Positions 41,840-51,789 are shown, counted from the first letter of the stretch. The stretch is 62,961 bases of DNA from an uncultured Ruthenibacterium sp. (GCA_910587145.1 CAJUMH010000015.1:1-62961), one strand, 5' to 3'. Notes: generated by a model from the sequence alone, not told the origin. A program made the numbers and translations.

Positions 41840-43735
41840 ATGCTGACGAAACAGAGCCGGCTTTCCGAGATCGTGCAAACGCCGATGGGGCAGGATATCG
41901 CCCACACGCTGCTTTTGCAGACGGGCCTGCCGGAGACGCTGCTCACAAACCAGGTAACGCGCCGCATGACGCTGGAGGGCCTGCAGAAGATGGCGCGCGG
42001 CAGGCTGGACGACGGCCTGATTGATGCGCTGCTGCGGCTGGTGAACGGAGACGCCGCCGCGCCCCCCGCGGCCGATGGCCCGGCGCCCCGCCGCTGGTGG
42101 AAGGAGGCCGTTGCCTATCAAATTTATCCGCGCAGCTTTGCCGATTCCAACGGCGACGGCGTAGGCGACCTTGCCGGCATCCGGCAAAAGCTGCCGTATC
42201 TGAAGGAGCTGGGTGTAGATCTGCTCTGGCTATCGCCTGTGTACGATTCCCCAAACGACGATAACGGCTACGACATCCGCGATTACAAAAAGATCATGGC
42301 CGAATTCGGCACAATGGAAGACTTCGACGCGCTGCTTTCGGCCGTGCACAAAAACGGCATGCGCCTGATTATGGATCTTGTGGTAAACCATACCTCGGAT
42401 GAGCACGCGTGGTTCCAAAGCGCGCTGCGCAACCCGGACGGCCCCTGCCGGGATTACTACATCTGGCAAAAAGGCAGGGAGGGCGGCGCGCCCAACAACT
42501 GGGTAAGCTTTTTCTCGGGGCCGGCGTGGAATTACTATCCCGAGCGGGACGAATGGGCGCTGCATCTGTTCAGCAAAAAGCAGATGGATCTGAACTGGGA
42601 AAATCCCGCCGTGCGCCGCGAGGTGTACGAGATGATCAATTGGTGGCTGGAAAAAGGCGTGGACGGCTTCCGGATGGACGTGATCAACCTGATCTCCAAG
42701 GGCAGCCTTGCCGACGGCAGCGAGGTTTTGGGCAAGGCCATCGGCCTGCGCGGCATCGAGCACTATTTTTACGGGCCGCGCCTGCACGAATATCTTGCCG
42801 AGATGCGGCAAAAAACGTTTGGCCGGTACGACGCTGTTACGGTGGGAGAGACGGCTGGGCTTGGCATGCAGGCCTCGCGCATGCTCACGGCCGAACAGCG
42901 CGGTGAACTGGACATGGTGTTCAATTTCGATGCGCTGGAAAACCCCGGCAAAAAGCGCTTCGACGATTACCGCTACGATCTGCGCTGCCTGAAAAAATAT
43001 CTCATCGACTGGCAGCTGCATTATGGAGAAAACTGCTGGCCCAGTCTGTTTTTTGAAAATCACGATAATCCCCGCATGGTGAGCAAGGTAAACCCGAACC
43101 CCGCTGTGCGCGAGCCGCTGGCAAAGCTGCTGGCAACGCTGCAGCTCACACTGCGCGGCACGCCGTTTCTCTACCAGGGGCAGGAGCTGGGGCTCACGAA
43201 TGTGGATTTTGCCAGCATCGACGAGATCGACGACGTAGAGAGCCGCAATCTGTACGGCGAGCTTTGTGAGACAATGCCGCCCGAGGAGGCGTGGCGGCGT
43301 ATTCTTGCCGGCACGCGCGACCATGCCCGCGCGCCGATGCCGTGGAACGCCGGGCCGAACGGCGGCTTTACCACGGGTACGCCGTGGCTGCGCATGGCAA
43401 GCGGCTGGGAAAGCTGCAACGCTGCTGCTGCGCTGCAGGATGAACATTCGGTTTTTTATCATTATAAAACGCTCATCCGCCTGCGCCGCGAAAACCCGGC
43501 GCTCGTCTACGGCGCGTTTTGCCCGGTGTTTTTAAAGACGCGGGTGAACGAGGATGTCTTTTGTTATTTCCGCGTGCTGTACGGCAAAAAATTCTATATC
43601 GAATGCAACCTTACCGAAAAACCGGTGCGCCGCCCCGCGCCGCTTGCCAAAAATCTTGCGCTGCGCGCGGGAAATTATGCCGCCGGGGACGCGCAGCTGC
43701 GCCCCTATGAGGCAAATGTGTACGAGGTATTGTAA
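41840..43735 (+). CDS. GH13 alpha-glucosidase with N-terminal helical extension
   Basis: The 631-residue enzyme has the GH13 barrel starting at WWKEAVAYQIYPRSFADSNG (about residue 88). Conserved regions are MDLVVNHTSDEH, GFRMDVINLI (nucleophile Asp), TVGETAGLG (acid/base Glu) and FFENHDNPRM (Asp). It fits the oligo-1,6-glucosidase/alpha-glucosidase branch and lacks a signal peptide. Residues 1-85 (GLPETLLTNQVTRRMTLEGL, GRLDDGLIDALLRLVNGD) are an extra helical domain not needed for catalysis, possibly for oligomerisation. Confidence 0.93.
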   Translation: MLTKQSRLSEIVQTPMGQDIAHTLLLQTGLPETLLTNQVTRRMTLEGLQKMARGRLDDGLIDALLRLVNGDAAAPPAADGPAPRRWWKEAVAYQIYPRSFADSNGDGVGDLAGIRQKLPYLKELGVDLLWLSPVYDSPNDDNGYDIRDYKKIMAEFGTMEDFDALLSAVHKNGMRLIMDLVVNHTSDEHAWFQSALRNPDGPCRDYYIWQKGREGGAPNNWVSFFSGPAWNYYPERDEWALHLFSKKQMDLNWENPAVRREVYEMINWWLEKGVDGFRMDVINLISKGSLADGSEVLGKAIGLRGIEHYFYGPRLHEYLAEMRQKTFGRYDAVTVGETAGLGMQASRMLTAEQRGELDMVFNFDALENPGKKRFDDYRYDLRCLKKYLIDWQLHYGENCWPSLFFENHDNPRMVSKVNPNPAVREPLAKLLATLQLTLRGTPFLYQGQELGLTNVDFASIDEIDDVESRNLYGELCETMPPEEAWRRILAGTRDHARAPMPWNAGPNGGFTTGTPWLRMASGWESCNAAAALQDEHSVFYHYKTLIRLRRENPALVYGAFCPVFLKTRVNEDVFCYFRVLYGKKFYIECNLTEKPVRRPAPLAKNLALRAGNYAAGDAQLRPYEANVYEVL

Positions 43736-43904
43736 GAAAGGGCCGGTTTGATCTGCCCGGCAAAACCGATGCAAGGAGAACCATTCTCCGCCAAAACACC
43801 GCATCGCTTTGAAACCTCCGCGCACACCGCCCGGCCGGAGCGCCGGCAATTTTGCGGGGGCCGTAAAAGCCCCTTTTGATGAGAAACGAAAAGAGGATCT
43901 GTCT

Positions 43905-45290
43905 ATGTCTGCATCCAGAGAGGGCCGCGAAGCGGTTTTTGAACGGTATTCCATCCCGCGCGCTGTGGTGACACTGTCGGTGCCCACCGTGCTCAGCTCG
44001 CTTGTTTCGGTGCTGTACAGCCTGGCCGACACCTATTTTGTGGGCCTGCTGAACAACCCTGTGCAAACGGCCGCCGTTACGCTGGCCGCGCCGGTGCTGC
44101 TGGCGTTTAACGCGGTAAACAATTTGTTCGGCGTGGGCAGCTCCAGCATGATGAGCCGCGCCTACGGCCGCAAGGATTTTGATACGCTGCGCCGCAGCTC
44201 GGCATTTGGCTTTTACGGCGCACTGTTTTGCGGCGTGGTATTTGCGCTGGCGTGCACCGTGCTGCGCGGCCCGCTGCTGGGCATGCTGGGTGCAGACGAG
44301 ATCACGCGCGCGGCAACCGACAGCTACCTGAACTGGACGGTATCGCTGGGCGCGACGCCCGCCATCTTAAACGTGGTGATTGCGTATATGATCCGTTCCG
44401 AGGGCGCCGCGTTGCACGCGAGCATCGGAACCATGAGCGGCTGCCTGCTCAACATTGCGCTGGACCCCATCTTTATTTTGCCGTGGGGGCTGAATCTGGG
44501 CGCGGCGGGCGCAGCAATAGCGACCTGCCTTTCCAATTGCTGTGCACTCATCTATTTTCTGGTATATCTTGCCACGCACCGCAAAACCACACTGGTTTGT
44601 GTGTCGCCGAAGGCGTTCAGCCTGCGAAAAGAGATCGTGGGCGGGGTGTTCGCCGTGGGCGTACCCGCTGCCATTCAGAATCTGCTGAATGTAACGGGCG
44701 CTACGATTCTGAACAATCTGGCCGCGCCCTACGGCGCGGCGGCGCTGGCGGCAATGGGCATCTGCTCGCGCCTTTCGATGGTGCCAATGTATATCTCCAT
44801 GGGCATTTCGCAGGGCGTGATGCCGCTGATCAGCTACAATTACGCCAGCCGCAACGTGCGCCGCATGAAGGATACGCTGTTTTATGCGGCGCGCATTTCC
44901 CTTATTTTTCTCACGCTGATGGCGGCGCTGTTCTTCTGCTTCCCGAGTGTGTTTGTGCGCCTGTTTATCGAGGACGCCGAGACGCTCTCTTACGGGATGC
45001 GCTTTTTGCGCGGAATGAGCCTTGCCGTTCCGGTACTGGGCGTCGATTTTCTCGCGGTGGGTGTGTTCCAGGCCGTCGGCATGGGCAAGCAGGCGTTGAT
45101 CTTTGCCCTTTTGCGCAAGATCGTGCTGGAAATTCCGTTTTTGTATTTGCTGAACGGGCTGTTCCCGCTGTATGGCATCGCCTACGCGCAGGCGGCGGCG
45201 GAGCTTGTGATGGCAATTGCCGCTGTATTGGTGCTTGCGCGATTTTTAAAGCGCGCGGAAAGCGAGGCGGCCGGCGCCCTGAAGATGTGA
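43905..45290 (+). CDS. MATE-family efflux transporter
   Basis: The 461-residue protein has about 12 membrane segments in two halves and the MATE blocks YSLADTYFVGLLNNPVQTAA and FGVGSSSMMSRAYGRKD, with VPAAIQNLLNVTGATILNNL opening the second half. It exports drugs or metabolites using an ion gradient. The start follows AAAGAGGATCTGTCT. Substrate unknown. Confidence 0.93.
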   Translation: MSASREGREAVFERYSIPRAVVTLSVPTVLSSLVSVLYSLADTYFVGLLNNPVQTAAVTLAAPVLLAFNAVNNLFGVGSSSMMSRAYGRKDFDTLRRSSAFGFYGALFCGVVFALACTVLRGPLLGMLGADEITRAATDSYLNWTVSLGATPAILNVVIAYMIRSEGAALHASIGTMSGCLLNIALDPIFILPWGLNLGAAGAAIATCLSNCCALIYFLVYLATHRKTTLVCVSPKAFSLRKEIVGGVFAVGVPAAIQNLLNVTGATILNNLAAPYGAAALAAMGICSRLSMVPMYISMGISQGVMPLISYNYASRNVRRMKDTLFYAARISLIFLTLMAALFFCFPSVFVRLFIEDAETLSYGMRFLRGMSLAVPVLGVDFLAVGVFQAVGMGKQALIFALLRKIVLEIPFLYLLNGLFPLYGIAYAQAAAELVMAIAAVLVLARFLKRAESEAAGALKM

Positions 45291-45333
45291 GAGAATGGGC
45301 TGAAACAGCCGCCTGGCAAAAAACAGCAGACAA

Positions 45334-45376
45334 AACCAAACCGCCGCCCGGGCTTTTCCCGGGCGGCGGTTTGGTT
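45334..45376 (+). terminator. terminator after MATE gene
   Basis: A 19-base perfect stem (AACCAAACCGCCGCCCGGG with its complement, loop CTTTT) separates the MATE gene from the convergent DUF3048 genes and works on both strands. Confidence 0.85.
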
Positions 45377-45498
45377 TGAAAGGAAAGTATGCTATCGCAA
45401 AAATGCGATAGAGGGAAATACGTGTAAAAAGCACGGAAGCTCACCCTGAAGGCAGGGCTTTCGCTATGTGTCTCCGCTCTGCTGTACGGGGCTTTTTG

Positions 45499-46743
45499 TC
45501 ACGCTTCTCCGCCCTGCGCTGCATCGCCCTCACCGGCGTTTGCGGCATCTGCAGCGTCATTGGCATTCGCGGCATCGCCGGCAGGGGAGACCCCGTTCAG
45601 GGTAAGTGTATTCTCCCATTCGGTGCCCACAACGGCCACATAGCTTTTGCCCACGTTGATGGGCAGAGTGTTGCCCGCCTCGTCCAGAATATGCAGCGCA
45701 TCCTCCGGATCGCCCTTTACCCAGCGGACGGCGCAGTATTTGCCACCGTAGCAGTAATAGCCGGTTCCGCTTTCGAGCGTAAAATCCGTGACAAGGTTGT
45801 TCAAATCGTCCGGGTTTTTCAGCTTCACCGGCGCAAACAGAATCAGCACATTGTCGAACGAAAGCTGCGTGCCCGTCAGCTCATCCATCTGCGGCGCTCC
45901 GAACGCGTTTTTTAAATAGCGGGAGGCGGAGGCGTCGAAGGAGAGCGATACGGGGCTCACCTCCGAAAAGCTGAAGGAGATCTCGGCCGCGTCGCCCGCC
46001 TCGGGAACAACAGGCGCGCTGTCGAACGGAACAAAATCAAACAGCTGCTGGCTGGCGCCCGTGGCGGGGATCTGGTTTTTCTCCATGCCGGCCGCAATCA
46101 GCCCCGCGTCGGTAAACCAGCAGTGCGATTCGCCATAGCCGGCGTTCTGGCGTGCATCGTCGAACCAGAACGAGGTGGAGCCAAGGTACATGCCGTTCAC
46201 CGTGGCATAGTGATAGTGGTTCAGCAGATTTTCGGCATAGATGCTTGTGCCGATATGCACGATGATCGAGTTCATCGGCATGGCAAACTGCAAATGCTGG
46301 TCGCGCGCAGAGCGCACCGGGCCGGTTTGCGGCACGGCGTCCTTATCGGCATACAGGGCCATCAGCCGGGTGATGCCGCCCTCCGCCACCATCTCGAACA
46401 ATGCGTCGGCGCCGGCAAGGCCGCGCTGCGGCATAGTGTTCGGGGTGTTGCTTACCAGAATGGCCACAGGGCGGTCACCCCCCGCGACCCCCTCGCTCAG
46501 CGGCGCGCCGGTGATGAGGTTCACTTCCGGCGCGGGGCCGATAGGGATCTCCGGGCCGGCGTTTGACGCCGTGTCCGAGGACGGCGTCACGCTGCTGCTC
46601 CCGGATGATGCGGCCGATTCCGATGCTGCCTGGCACGCGCTCAGGCAGACGATTAGGCTAAGAGCCAATGCAAAAGCGATAAAACGCTTCGTAGGCCCCG
46701 CCCCCTTTCTTCTGGGATCTGTTCCTCTATTCAATATGCGCAA
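45499..46743 (-). CDS. DUF3048 lipoprotein, copy 1
   Basis: The protein of about 414 residues has a lipoprotein signal (FIAFALALSLIVCLSAC) and the DUF3048 (YerB) fold: PVAILVSNTPNTMPQRGLAG, ALFEMVAEGGITRLMALYAD, GPVRSARDQHLQFAMPM and a C-terminal WVKGDPEDALHILDEAGN. Function is unknown; a cell-surface role is likely. The start is unclear: TTG at 46743 has no good ribosome-binding site, while a strong AGAAAGGGGGCGGGG lies inside the frame before the signal peptide without ATG/GTG/TTG at the right distance. Confidence 0.85.
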   Translation of the reverse strand: MRILNRGTDPRRKGAGPTKRFIAFALALSLIVCLSACQAASESAASSGSSSVTPSSDTASNAGPEIPIGPAPEVNLITGAPLSEGVAGGDRPVAILVSNTPNTMPQRGLAGADALFEMVAEGGITRLMALYADKDAVPQTGPVRSARDQHLQFAMPMNSIIVHIGTSIYAENLLNHYHYATVNGMYLGSTSFWFDDARQNAGYGESHCWFTDAGLIAAGMEKNQIPATGASQQLFDFVPFDSAPVVPEAGDAAEISFSFSEVSPVSLSFDASASRYLKNAFGAPQMDELTGTQLSFDNVLILFAPVKLKNPDDLNNLVTDFTLESGTGYYCYGGKYCAVRWVKGDPEDALHILDEAGNTLPINVGKSYVAVVGTEWENTLTLNGVSPAGDAANANDAADAANAGEGDAAQGGEA

Positions 46744-46791
46744 AAAAGAGGAGCATTACTCTCTCGACTATATCACAGCCGGGCAAGAAGG

Positions 46792-48003
46792 TCAATCCAT
46801 TTCAACAAAATTGGCGGTTTCGCTGTCATCGCCCACTGTTTCAGCGGTATCCGTCTGGGCCGTGCCTGTTTTGTTATAAAGGAACTGATCCGACATCTCC
46901 AGATCGACAACGGCAATGTAGGTTTTGCCGGGATTGATCTTGACGCTTTGCTCGTGGCCGCCGCCGTCCAAAATGCGCAGCGGCTGCAGCGGCGCGCCCT
47001 TTTGCCAGCGGATGGGCTCGGCTTTGCCGCCGCTGAAGTAATAGCCTACGCCGCCAAAGGTGTAATCCACCTTCTGCAGGTCGTATCCGCTTCCGCCCGG
47101 GTCGGGATAGACATCAAATTGTGTAAACAGCACCAGGATATTCTCAAACGCCAGCTGCTGGCCGTTGTTGGCGTCCGTGCTGGGGTTGATGCTGCCGTAG
47201 CGCAGGCTGTATTGGCTCATAAGATATTTGCCGGAGGCGGCGTCCCAATCAAAATAGGTACGGTAGCTCTGCGAATGTACAACGCGAATGCCCACCGCGT
47301 CGTCGCCAGACAGCACACGGTTCGGCTCGTTGTAATTGACAAAATCAAAGAACGTGCTGCCATAGGTGCGGCGAGTATCGATGTTCAGCTTTTCAAGGCC
47401 GCGCTGGATATCCTCCTGCGTAAGATACGCGGTTTCCCATTGCCTCACGCCGGCCGCCTGACGGCTGGTATCGTAATTGAAGCCGATCAGATCGTAATTG
47501 ACGTCCAGATCGTCGTACTGGTAATCGGCCTTATACTGCTTTTGCACAACGCTTTCGCCGATGTGGATGAAGATGGGCTGGAACGGCAAAAACAGCTGGA
47601 AGAACTGGTCGCGCGCAGAGCGCACAGGGCAAATATATTTGATCTTGTTGTAATCGGTGAACAGCGCGCAAAAGCGCGTAATGCCGCCCTCCACCTTGAT
47701 CTCGATCAGGATATCCGCATCGCTCAGGCCGTTCTGCGGCCGCGCATCGTTTGCAACGGCATTGGAGATGTTATTCACCATTACCGCGGTAATGCGCTGG
47801 CCCTCGGGATAATCCTCCCCCCTGGGCAGGCCGGTAAGCACTGCTGGCTCATACGGGGGCTCGGGCTCCGACTCGGGCTGTACGGCGGAATTTGCGGCGG
47901 CAGGCGCGGCCGGCTCGCTGGCGGATGTGGGCGCGTCGCCGCACGCTGTCAGCATGGACAGCGCAAAGGCTGCGATCATCAAAACGGCAAACAGTTTTTT
48001 CAT
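46792..48003 (-). CDS. DUF3048 lipoprotein, copy 2
   Basis: The 403-residue protein starts MKKLFAVLMIAAFALSMLTA with lipobox LTAC. It shares with its neighbours ITAVMVNNISNAVANDARPQ, ILIEIKVEGGITRFCALFTD, ICPVRSARDQFFQLFLPFQP and a C-terminal RWQKGAPLQPLRIL. Copies 1-3 lie on one strand with gaps of 48 and 141 bases and are probably co-transcribed. Confidence 0.9.
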   Translation of the reverse strand: MKKLFAVLMIAAFALSMLTACGDAPTSASEPAAPAAANSAVQPESEPEPPYEPAVLTGLPRGEDYPEGQRITAVMVNNISNAVANDARPQNGLSDADILIEIKVEGGITRFCALFTDYNKIKYICPVRSARDQFFQLFLPFQPIFIHIGESVVQKQYKADYQYDDLDVNYDLIGFNYDTSRQAAGVRQWETAYLTQEDIQRGLEKLNIDTRRTYGSTFFDFVNYNEPNRVLSGDDAVGIRVVHSQSYRTYFDWDAASGKYLMSQYSLRYGSINPSTDANNGQQLAFENILVLFTQFDVYPDPGGSGYDLQKVDYTFGGVGYYFSGGKAEPIRWQKGAPLQPLRILDGGGHEQSVKINPGKTYIAVVDLEMSDQFLYNKTGTAQTDTAETVGDDSETANFVEMD

Positions 48004-48144
48004 AGATCTTCTCCTGTAAGGTATCCTCTATTTTCAATCACTCCGGCACGGCGCGGCAGTATGGGGCAGCCGCGCCGCCCTCACGCCGCCGGGCGTGAGC
48101 CGGGGAATTGAAGCGTAAAAAAGCAAAACCGCCCGGCGCGCGGT

Positions 48145-49314
48145 TTATCCGGCGGACAAAACGCTTTTGCCGTCGATGCGGAAATAAGGGCGCATCGACC
48201 GTTCCACAACCGCCACGTAGCTGCGGCCCGGATTGATGGCGGCAAGCGTCATCGTTTCGTCGTCCGTCAGAATGGAAAGGGGAGCGTCCGGCGCGGCCTG
48301 CATCCAGCGGATGCGCTCGTACCGCCCGCCGCACACATAGCAGCCGGCGCCGCTCTGTTCGCCGGTTCCATCGGCCTGCAGCTCCCCGTCTGTTACAAAC
48401 AGCACCAGCAGATTATCGAACGTAACGGCCTCGCCGGTATTTTCGTCCAGATGCGGCGCCCCGAACCGGTATTTTACATATTGGCCGGTTTCCTTGTGAT
48501 ACGAAAACATGCTGTTGGCGTAGCTGGAAAAACGCAGATACACCTCCTGTGCGCTGCCGTCTGCAAGGCGGCGCTTTTCCCCGGCATAAGGAACGAACTG
48601 GAACGCGGCGCGCGCAGGGCCGGCAAGCGTCCTGTCAAGCGCATACCGCTGCGCCGCCGCAGAAAAGAGCGCGCCATCCGTAAACCAGCAAAGCTCGATA
48701 TCTGTCTCCTGGCCGCGCTGTGGGTCCAGCGAGAGCGCCTCGGCCCGATCCTGCCCGTCCAGCGCGCGGGAATCGGGCAGATACTGCGCCATCAGCTGCG
48801 CGGCATCGGGCGAAGCGCCAACATACAGATACAGCGCGTCCAGCGAGAGCAGCAGCCGCACATGCTCGCTGCGGGCAAAGCAGACCGGCCCGGTTTGCGG
48901 CATTGCGCTATAATCGGAGAATACGGCCATCAGCCGGGTAACGCCGCCCTCGGTAACGGCCTCGCAGACAAGATCGGCCGCCTGCAGGCCGCGCTGCGGT
49001 AAAGCCGTCTGCAGATTGTCTACCATTACGGCCAGCGGGCGCGTGCCCTCGGGGGCGCCCTCCGGCCGGGGAAGGCCGGTAAGAGGATCGGCCGAGGGAT
49101 CGGTGACGACCTCGGGCGGCAAAACCGTTTGCGAGCCGGCGGGCCGCGCCTCGCCGCCGGCCTTGGAAGAAGAGGAGGCAAAGCCCGGTGCAGACGCGGA
49201 CGGCTGCTGCCCGGCGGAGGACGCCTGCGCACCGCTGCCCGGCACGGCGCAGGCACAAAGGCACAGCAATGCCGCGCCGATCATTGCAAGAACACCGCAC
49301 AGTTGTTTTGGCAT
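48145..49314 (-). CDS. DUF3048 lipoprotein, copy 3
   Basis: The 389-residue protein begins MPKQLCGVLAMIGAALLCLC with lipobox LCAC and has the family blocks PLAVMVDNLQTALPQRGLQA, LVCEAVTEGGVTRLMAVFSD and GPVCFARSEHVRLLLSL. Here the usual VRSARDQ is changed to VCFARSE. It is the first gene of the trio. The ATG at 49314 follows GAGGTTGACAAGT. Confidence 0.9.
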   Translation of the reverse strand: MPKQLCGVLAMIGAALLCLCACAVPGSGAQASSAGQQPSASAPGFASSSSKAGGEARPAGSQTVLPPEVVTDPSADPLTGLPRPEGAPEGTRPLAVMVDNLQTALPQRGLQAADLVCEAVTEGGVTRLMAVFSDYSAMPQTGPVCFARSEHVRLLLSLDALYLYVGASPDAAQLMAQYLPDSRALDGQDRAEALSLDPQRGQETDIELCWFTDGALFSAAAQRYALDRTLAGPARAAFQFVPYAGEKRRLADGSAQEVYLRFSSYANSMFSYHKETGQYVKYRFGAPHLDENTGEAVTFDNLLVLFVTDGELQADGTGEQSGAGCYVCGGRYERIRWMQAAPDAPLSILTDDETMTLAAINPGRSYVAVVERSMRPYFRIDGKSVLSAG

Positions 49315-49579
49315 ACTTGTCAACCTCGCATTCGGGCCGCGTACCGCGCACGAAGAACCGTTTTTCCGTCGGCCAACGCTCACTGTATTGCCGGAATTTC
49401 TTCCGTTCATACATTTCTATTTTATCAAAAATTCCCGTTTTTGTAAATAGAGCGGTAGATATTTCCCCCAAAACCTGCAAAAGAGGACAGATTGCACAAG
49501 ACAAACCAGGGCGCGCACGGCCCCGGCGGATCAAATTTGCAAAAATTCGGTATTTAAGAAAAATGCATGCAAGAAAGTA

Positions 49580-49608
49580 TTGACAGAAATGCGCCAAACT
49601 GCTATAAT
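49580..49608 (+). promoter_or_regulatory. consensus promoter of tRNA-Lys
   Basis: TTGACA (49580-49585), 17 bases, TATAAT (49603-49608): an exact consensus promoter about 70 bases before the tRNA. Confidence 0.85.
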
Positions 49609-49677
49609 AATTTGGCATGGTTAGGGGGTGCAATATCCATATGTTGCGGCCTTGCAAATCATGAGCAAGCACAGCAG

Positions 49678-49753
49678 GAGCCATTAGCTCAGTCGGCAGA
49701 GCATCTGCCTTTTAAGCAGGGTGTCCGGGGTTCGAATCCCCGATGGCTCACCA
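49678..49753 (+). tRNA. tRNA-Lys (anticodon TTT)
   Basis: The acceptor stem GAGCCAT/ATGGCTC, D-loop AGTCGGC, anticodon loop CTTTTAA within CTGC/GCAG, T-arm GGGGTTCGAATCCCC and an encoded CCA are all present. It decodes AAA/AAG. Confidence 0.97.
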
Positions 49754-49759
49754 TTTTTT

Positions 49760-49805
49760 AAACCGCACCGAATGGGCAAAAAGCCCGAAACGGCGCGGTT
49801 TTTTG
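49760..49805 (+). terminator. terminator after tRNA-Lys
   Basis: AAACCGC...GCGGTTTTTT with an inner GGGC/GCCC stem ends the tRNA transcript. Confidence 0.8.
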
Positions 49806-50068
49806 TTTCGGAAAATGATGGCGCGGGATACGAGGGAGGGAAAACACATAAGCAACCGGGAGCCTGCGGGGAATCTGATCGACCCAATACCGGGGAGCCG
49901 GCTTTTCTGCGTTGCGGCCTGTCTGTAGGGAGCGGCTGTCCCGGATAAAGCGCCGAATGCCGAAGTGCCGGCAGACCGGGAACGAGCTTTCGCTCTACAG
50001 AACAGGGGACACATGCCGATTGATTCAGAAAATAACAGGTGCTCGCTTGGCGAGTGGGCCTGTGCATA
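49806..50068. other. intergenic stretch, no gene seen
   Basis: No credible frame or RNA is visible between the tRNA terminator and the symporter terminator. Confidence 0.5.
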
Positions 50069-50102
50069 CAAAAAGGGGCGCCCGTTTTTGGGGCGCCCCT
50101 TT
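50069..50102 (-). terminator. terminator after sugar symporter
   Basis: AAAGGGGCGCCC pairs with GGGCGCCCCTTT around a short loop, with an A-run on the left that gives a U-tract to the leftward transcript. Confidence 0.85.
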
Positions 50103-50150
50103 GCAGTGATGCATCATTCGTGCGGCCAGCCGCACGGGGGAAGGCAGCGA

Positions 50151-51623
50151 TTACTCGCCGGCCTTCGCAGCCTGAGCAGCAGCGATCTTCGCAGCGCGCT
50201 CTTCCTTCCAGGCAGCCATCTTGGCGCGCACATCGCCGTTGATGTTCCAGATGAAGGTGAAGCAGCAGAACGAGGCGACAGCGGCGAGGCACGGGAAGCC
50301 TACAACCATCCACTTGATACCCGCGATGGTGCCGGCAGACTGCTCCAGACCAGCCTGCGTCAGCGTAGGATCGTAACCGATGCCGGCGATGAGCAGAACG
50401 GACAGAGAGTTCGCGATCATGCCGCCAATGCGGCGCGACAGGCTGAAGAAGCCGTAGATCGTGCCCTCATTGCGCTTGCCGGTGATGTACTCGTTGTAAT
50501 CAATGGATTCGGCCACAAGGCCCCACTGCATCTGAACGGACATTGTAACAAACGCGGTAGCAAGACCCATCCACAGGATGTACAGCATCGGGCTCAGACC
50601 CGGCGCGAAGAACACATATGCCAGCAGGCCAACGAAGCAAACAAAGCCGGCCGCAAGGCAGGTGCGGATGATGACAACCAGATCCCATTTCTTCGTCAGG
50701 ATCGGGGCGGACGCCAGGATCACGATCATGGCGACAGAGGAGAAGATGGAACCCACGCTCTGGATGCCGATGTCGTGTAGAACGTCGGCCACCATGTACG
50801 TTGCGGCGCCCTGGCCCAGAGCCTGAACGGCGCAGATGCTGATGGAGTGCAGAACCAGCGCGAGGAACGCACGGTTTTTGGTGATGATGTTCCAAATATC
50901 GGTGATCTTGAATTTCTGCTTTTCGGCATCTTCTTCATCCACAATCAGCTGAGCGGCTTTATTGCGCTCTTTGGTGAGCGCGTAGTGCAGGAATACGATA
51001 AAGCAGCCCAGCACGGCGCACACAACGCCCATTACGGCAAAGCCGGTGGTGTTGTCGCCAAATTTGGCAAGAATCTGCGGGATGATGGCGCCGGCGATCA
51101 TGCCGCCGATGGTGGAGCCAAAGCCGCGAGCCGAGGCCAGCGTGGCACGCTCGTTGTCGTTGGTGGCCATGGCGCCCAGTAGGGAACCCATGCCGATGTT
51201 CATCATCGTGTAGCCGCCCTCGTAGATGATCTTCAGCACGAAGATGGAAGCCATCATGGCGAAGCCGCCGCCCAAGTGAGACGGTACCGCATAGAACGTA
51301 ATCAGGCCGACGGCCATCACGGGGATGGAAGCGAGGATCCACGGACGGAACTTATCCGCGCCGGGTTTGGCCTTCGTATAGACCATGTCCATAATGGTGC
51401 CCATCAGCGGATCGTTGATGGCGTCCCACGCATTCCAGATGAGCAGGATCGAAGCCAGAAGAACGGGGTTTACCGCAAGGTGCACCTGCAGGTAACGCGT
51501 CATAAAGCCGGAAACCGCATACAGTGTGATAACGCCGCCGGCGTCGCCACAGCCGTAGCCAATGATGTTCGCTAAGGTAAGCTTCGGAACGCCATTGGTC
51601 TTGTTTTTCAGATCGCTTGCCAT
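50151..51623 (-). CDS. GPH-family sugar:cation symporter
   Basis: The 490-residue membrane protein begins with an N-terminal block GYGCGDAGGVITLYAVSGFM and contains NAWDAINDPLMGTIMD, the signature of glycoside-pentoside-hexuronide (MelB-like) symporters. About 12 membrane segments are present, and a charged central loop (KERNKAAQLIVDEEDAEKQK) divides the halves. The C-terminus is Ala/Lys-rich. It imports a glycoside with a cation; the sugar is not predictable. Confidence 0.92.
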   Translation of the reverse strand: MASDLKNKTNGVPKLTLANIIGYGCGDAGGVITLYAVSGFMTRYLQVHLAVNPVLLASILLIWNAWDAINDPLMGTIMDMVYTKAKPGADKFRPWILASIPVMAVGLITFYAVPSHLGGGFAMMASIFVLKIIYEGGYTMMNIGMGSLLGAMATNDNERATLASARGFGSTIGGMIAGAIIPQILAKFGDNTTGFAVMGVVCAVLGCFIVFLHYALTKERNKAAQLIVDEEDAEKQKFKITDIWNIITKNRAFLALVLHSISICAVQALGQGAATYMVADVLHDIGIQSVGSIFSSVAMIVILASAPILTKKWDLVVIIRTCLAAGFVCFVGLLAYVFFAPGLSPMLYILWMGLATAFVTMSVQMQWGLVAESIDYNEYITGKRNEGTIYGFFSLSRRIGGMIANSLSVLLIAGIGYDPTLTQAGLEQSAGTIAGIKWMVVGFPCLAAVASFCCFTFIWNINGDVRAKMAAWKEERAAKIAAAQAAKAGE

Positions 51624-51789
51624 TCAGTTAATTCCTCCTTTATTTTCAGCCCATAAATGGCAGAAGCCGCGCCGTGGGGTGCGATTTTTCACAATGCGAT
51701 GTCTGCTGCCCTCTTGCCGTGAAAAGAAAAAAGCACACCTCGTGTCGAATTCTTCGCCCTCATGTGCTGAATTACCAATTTCTATTTGC

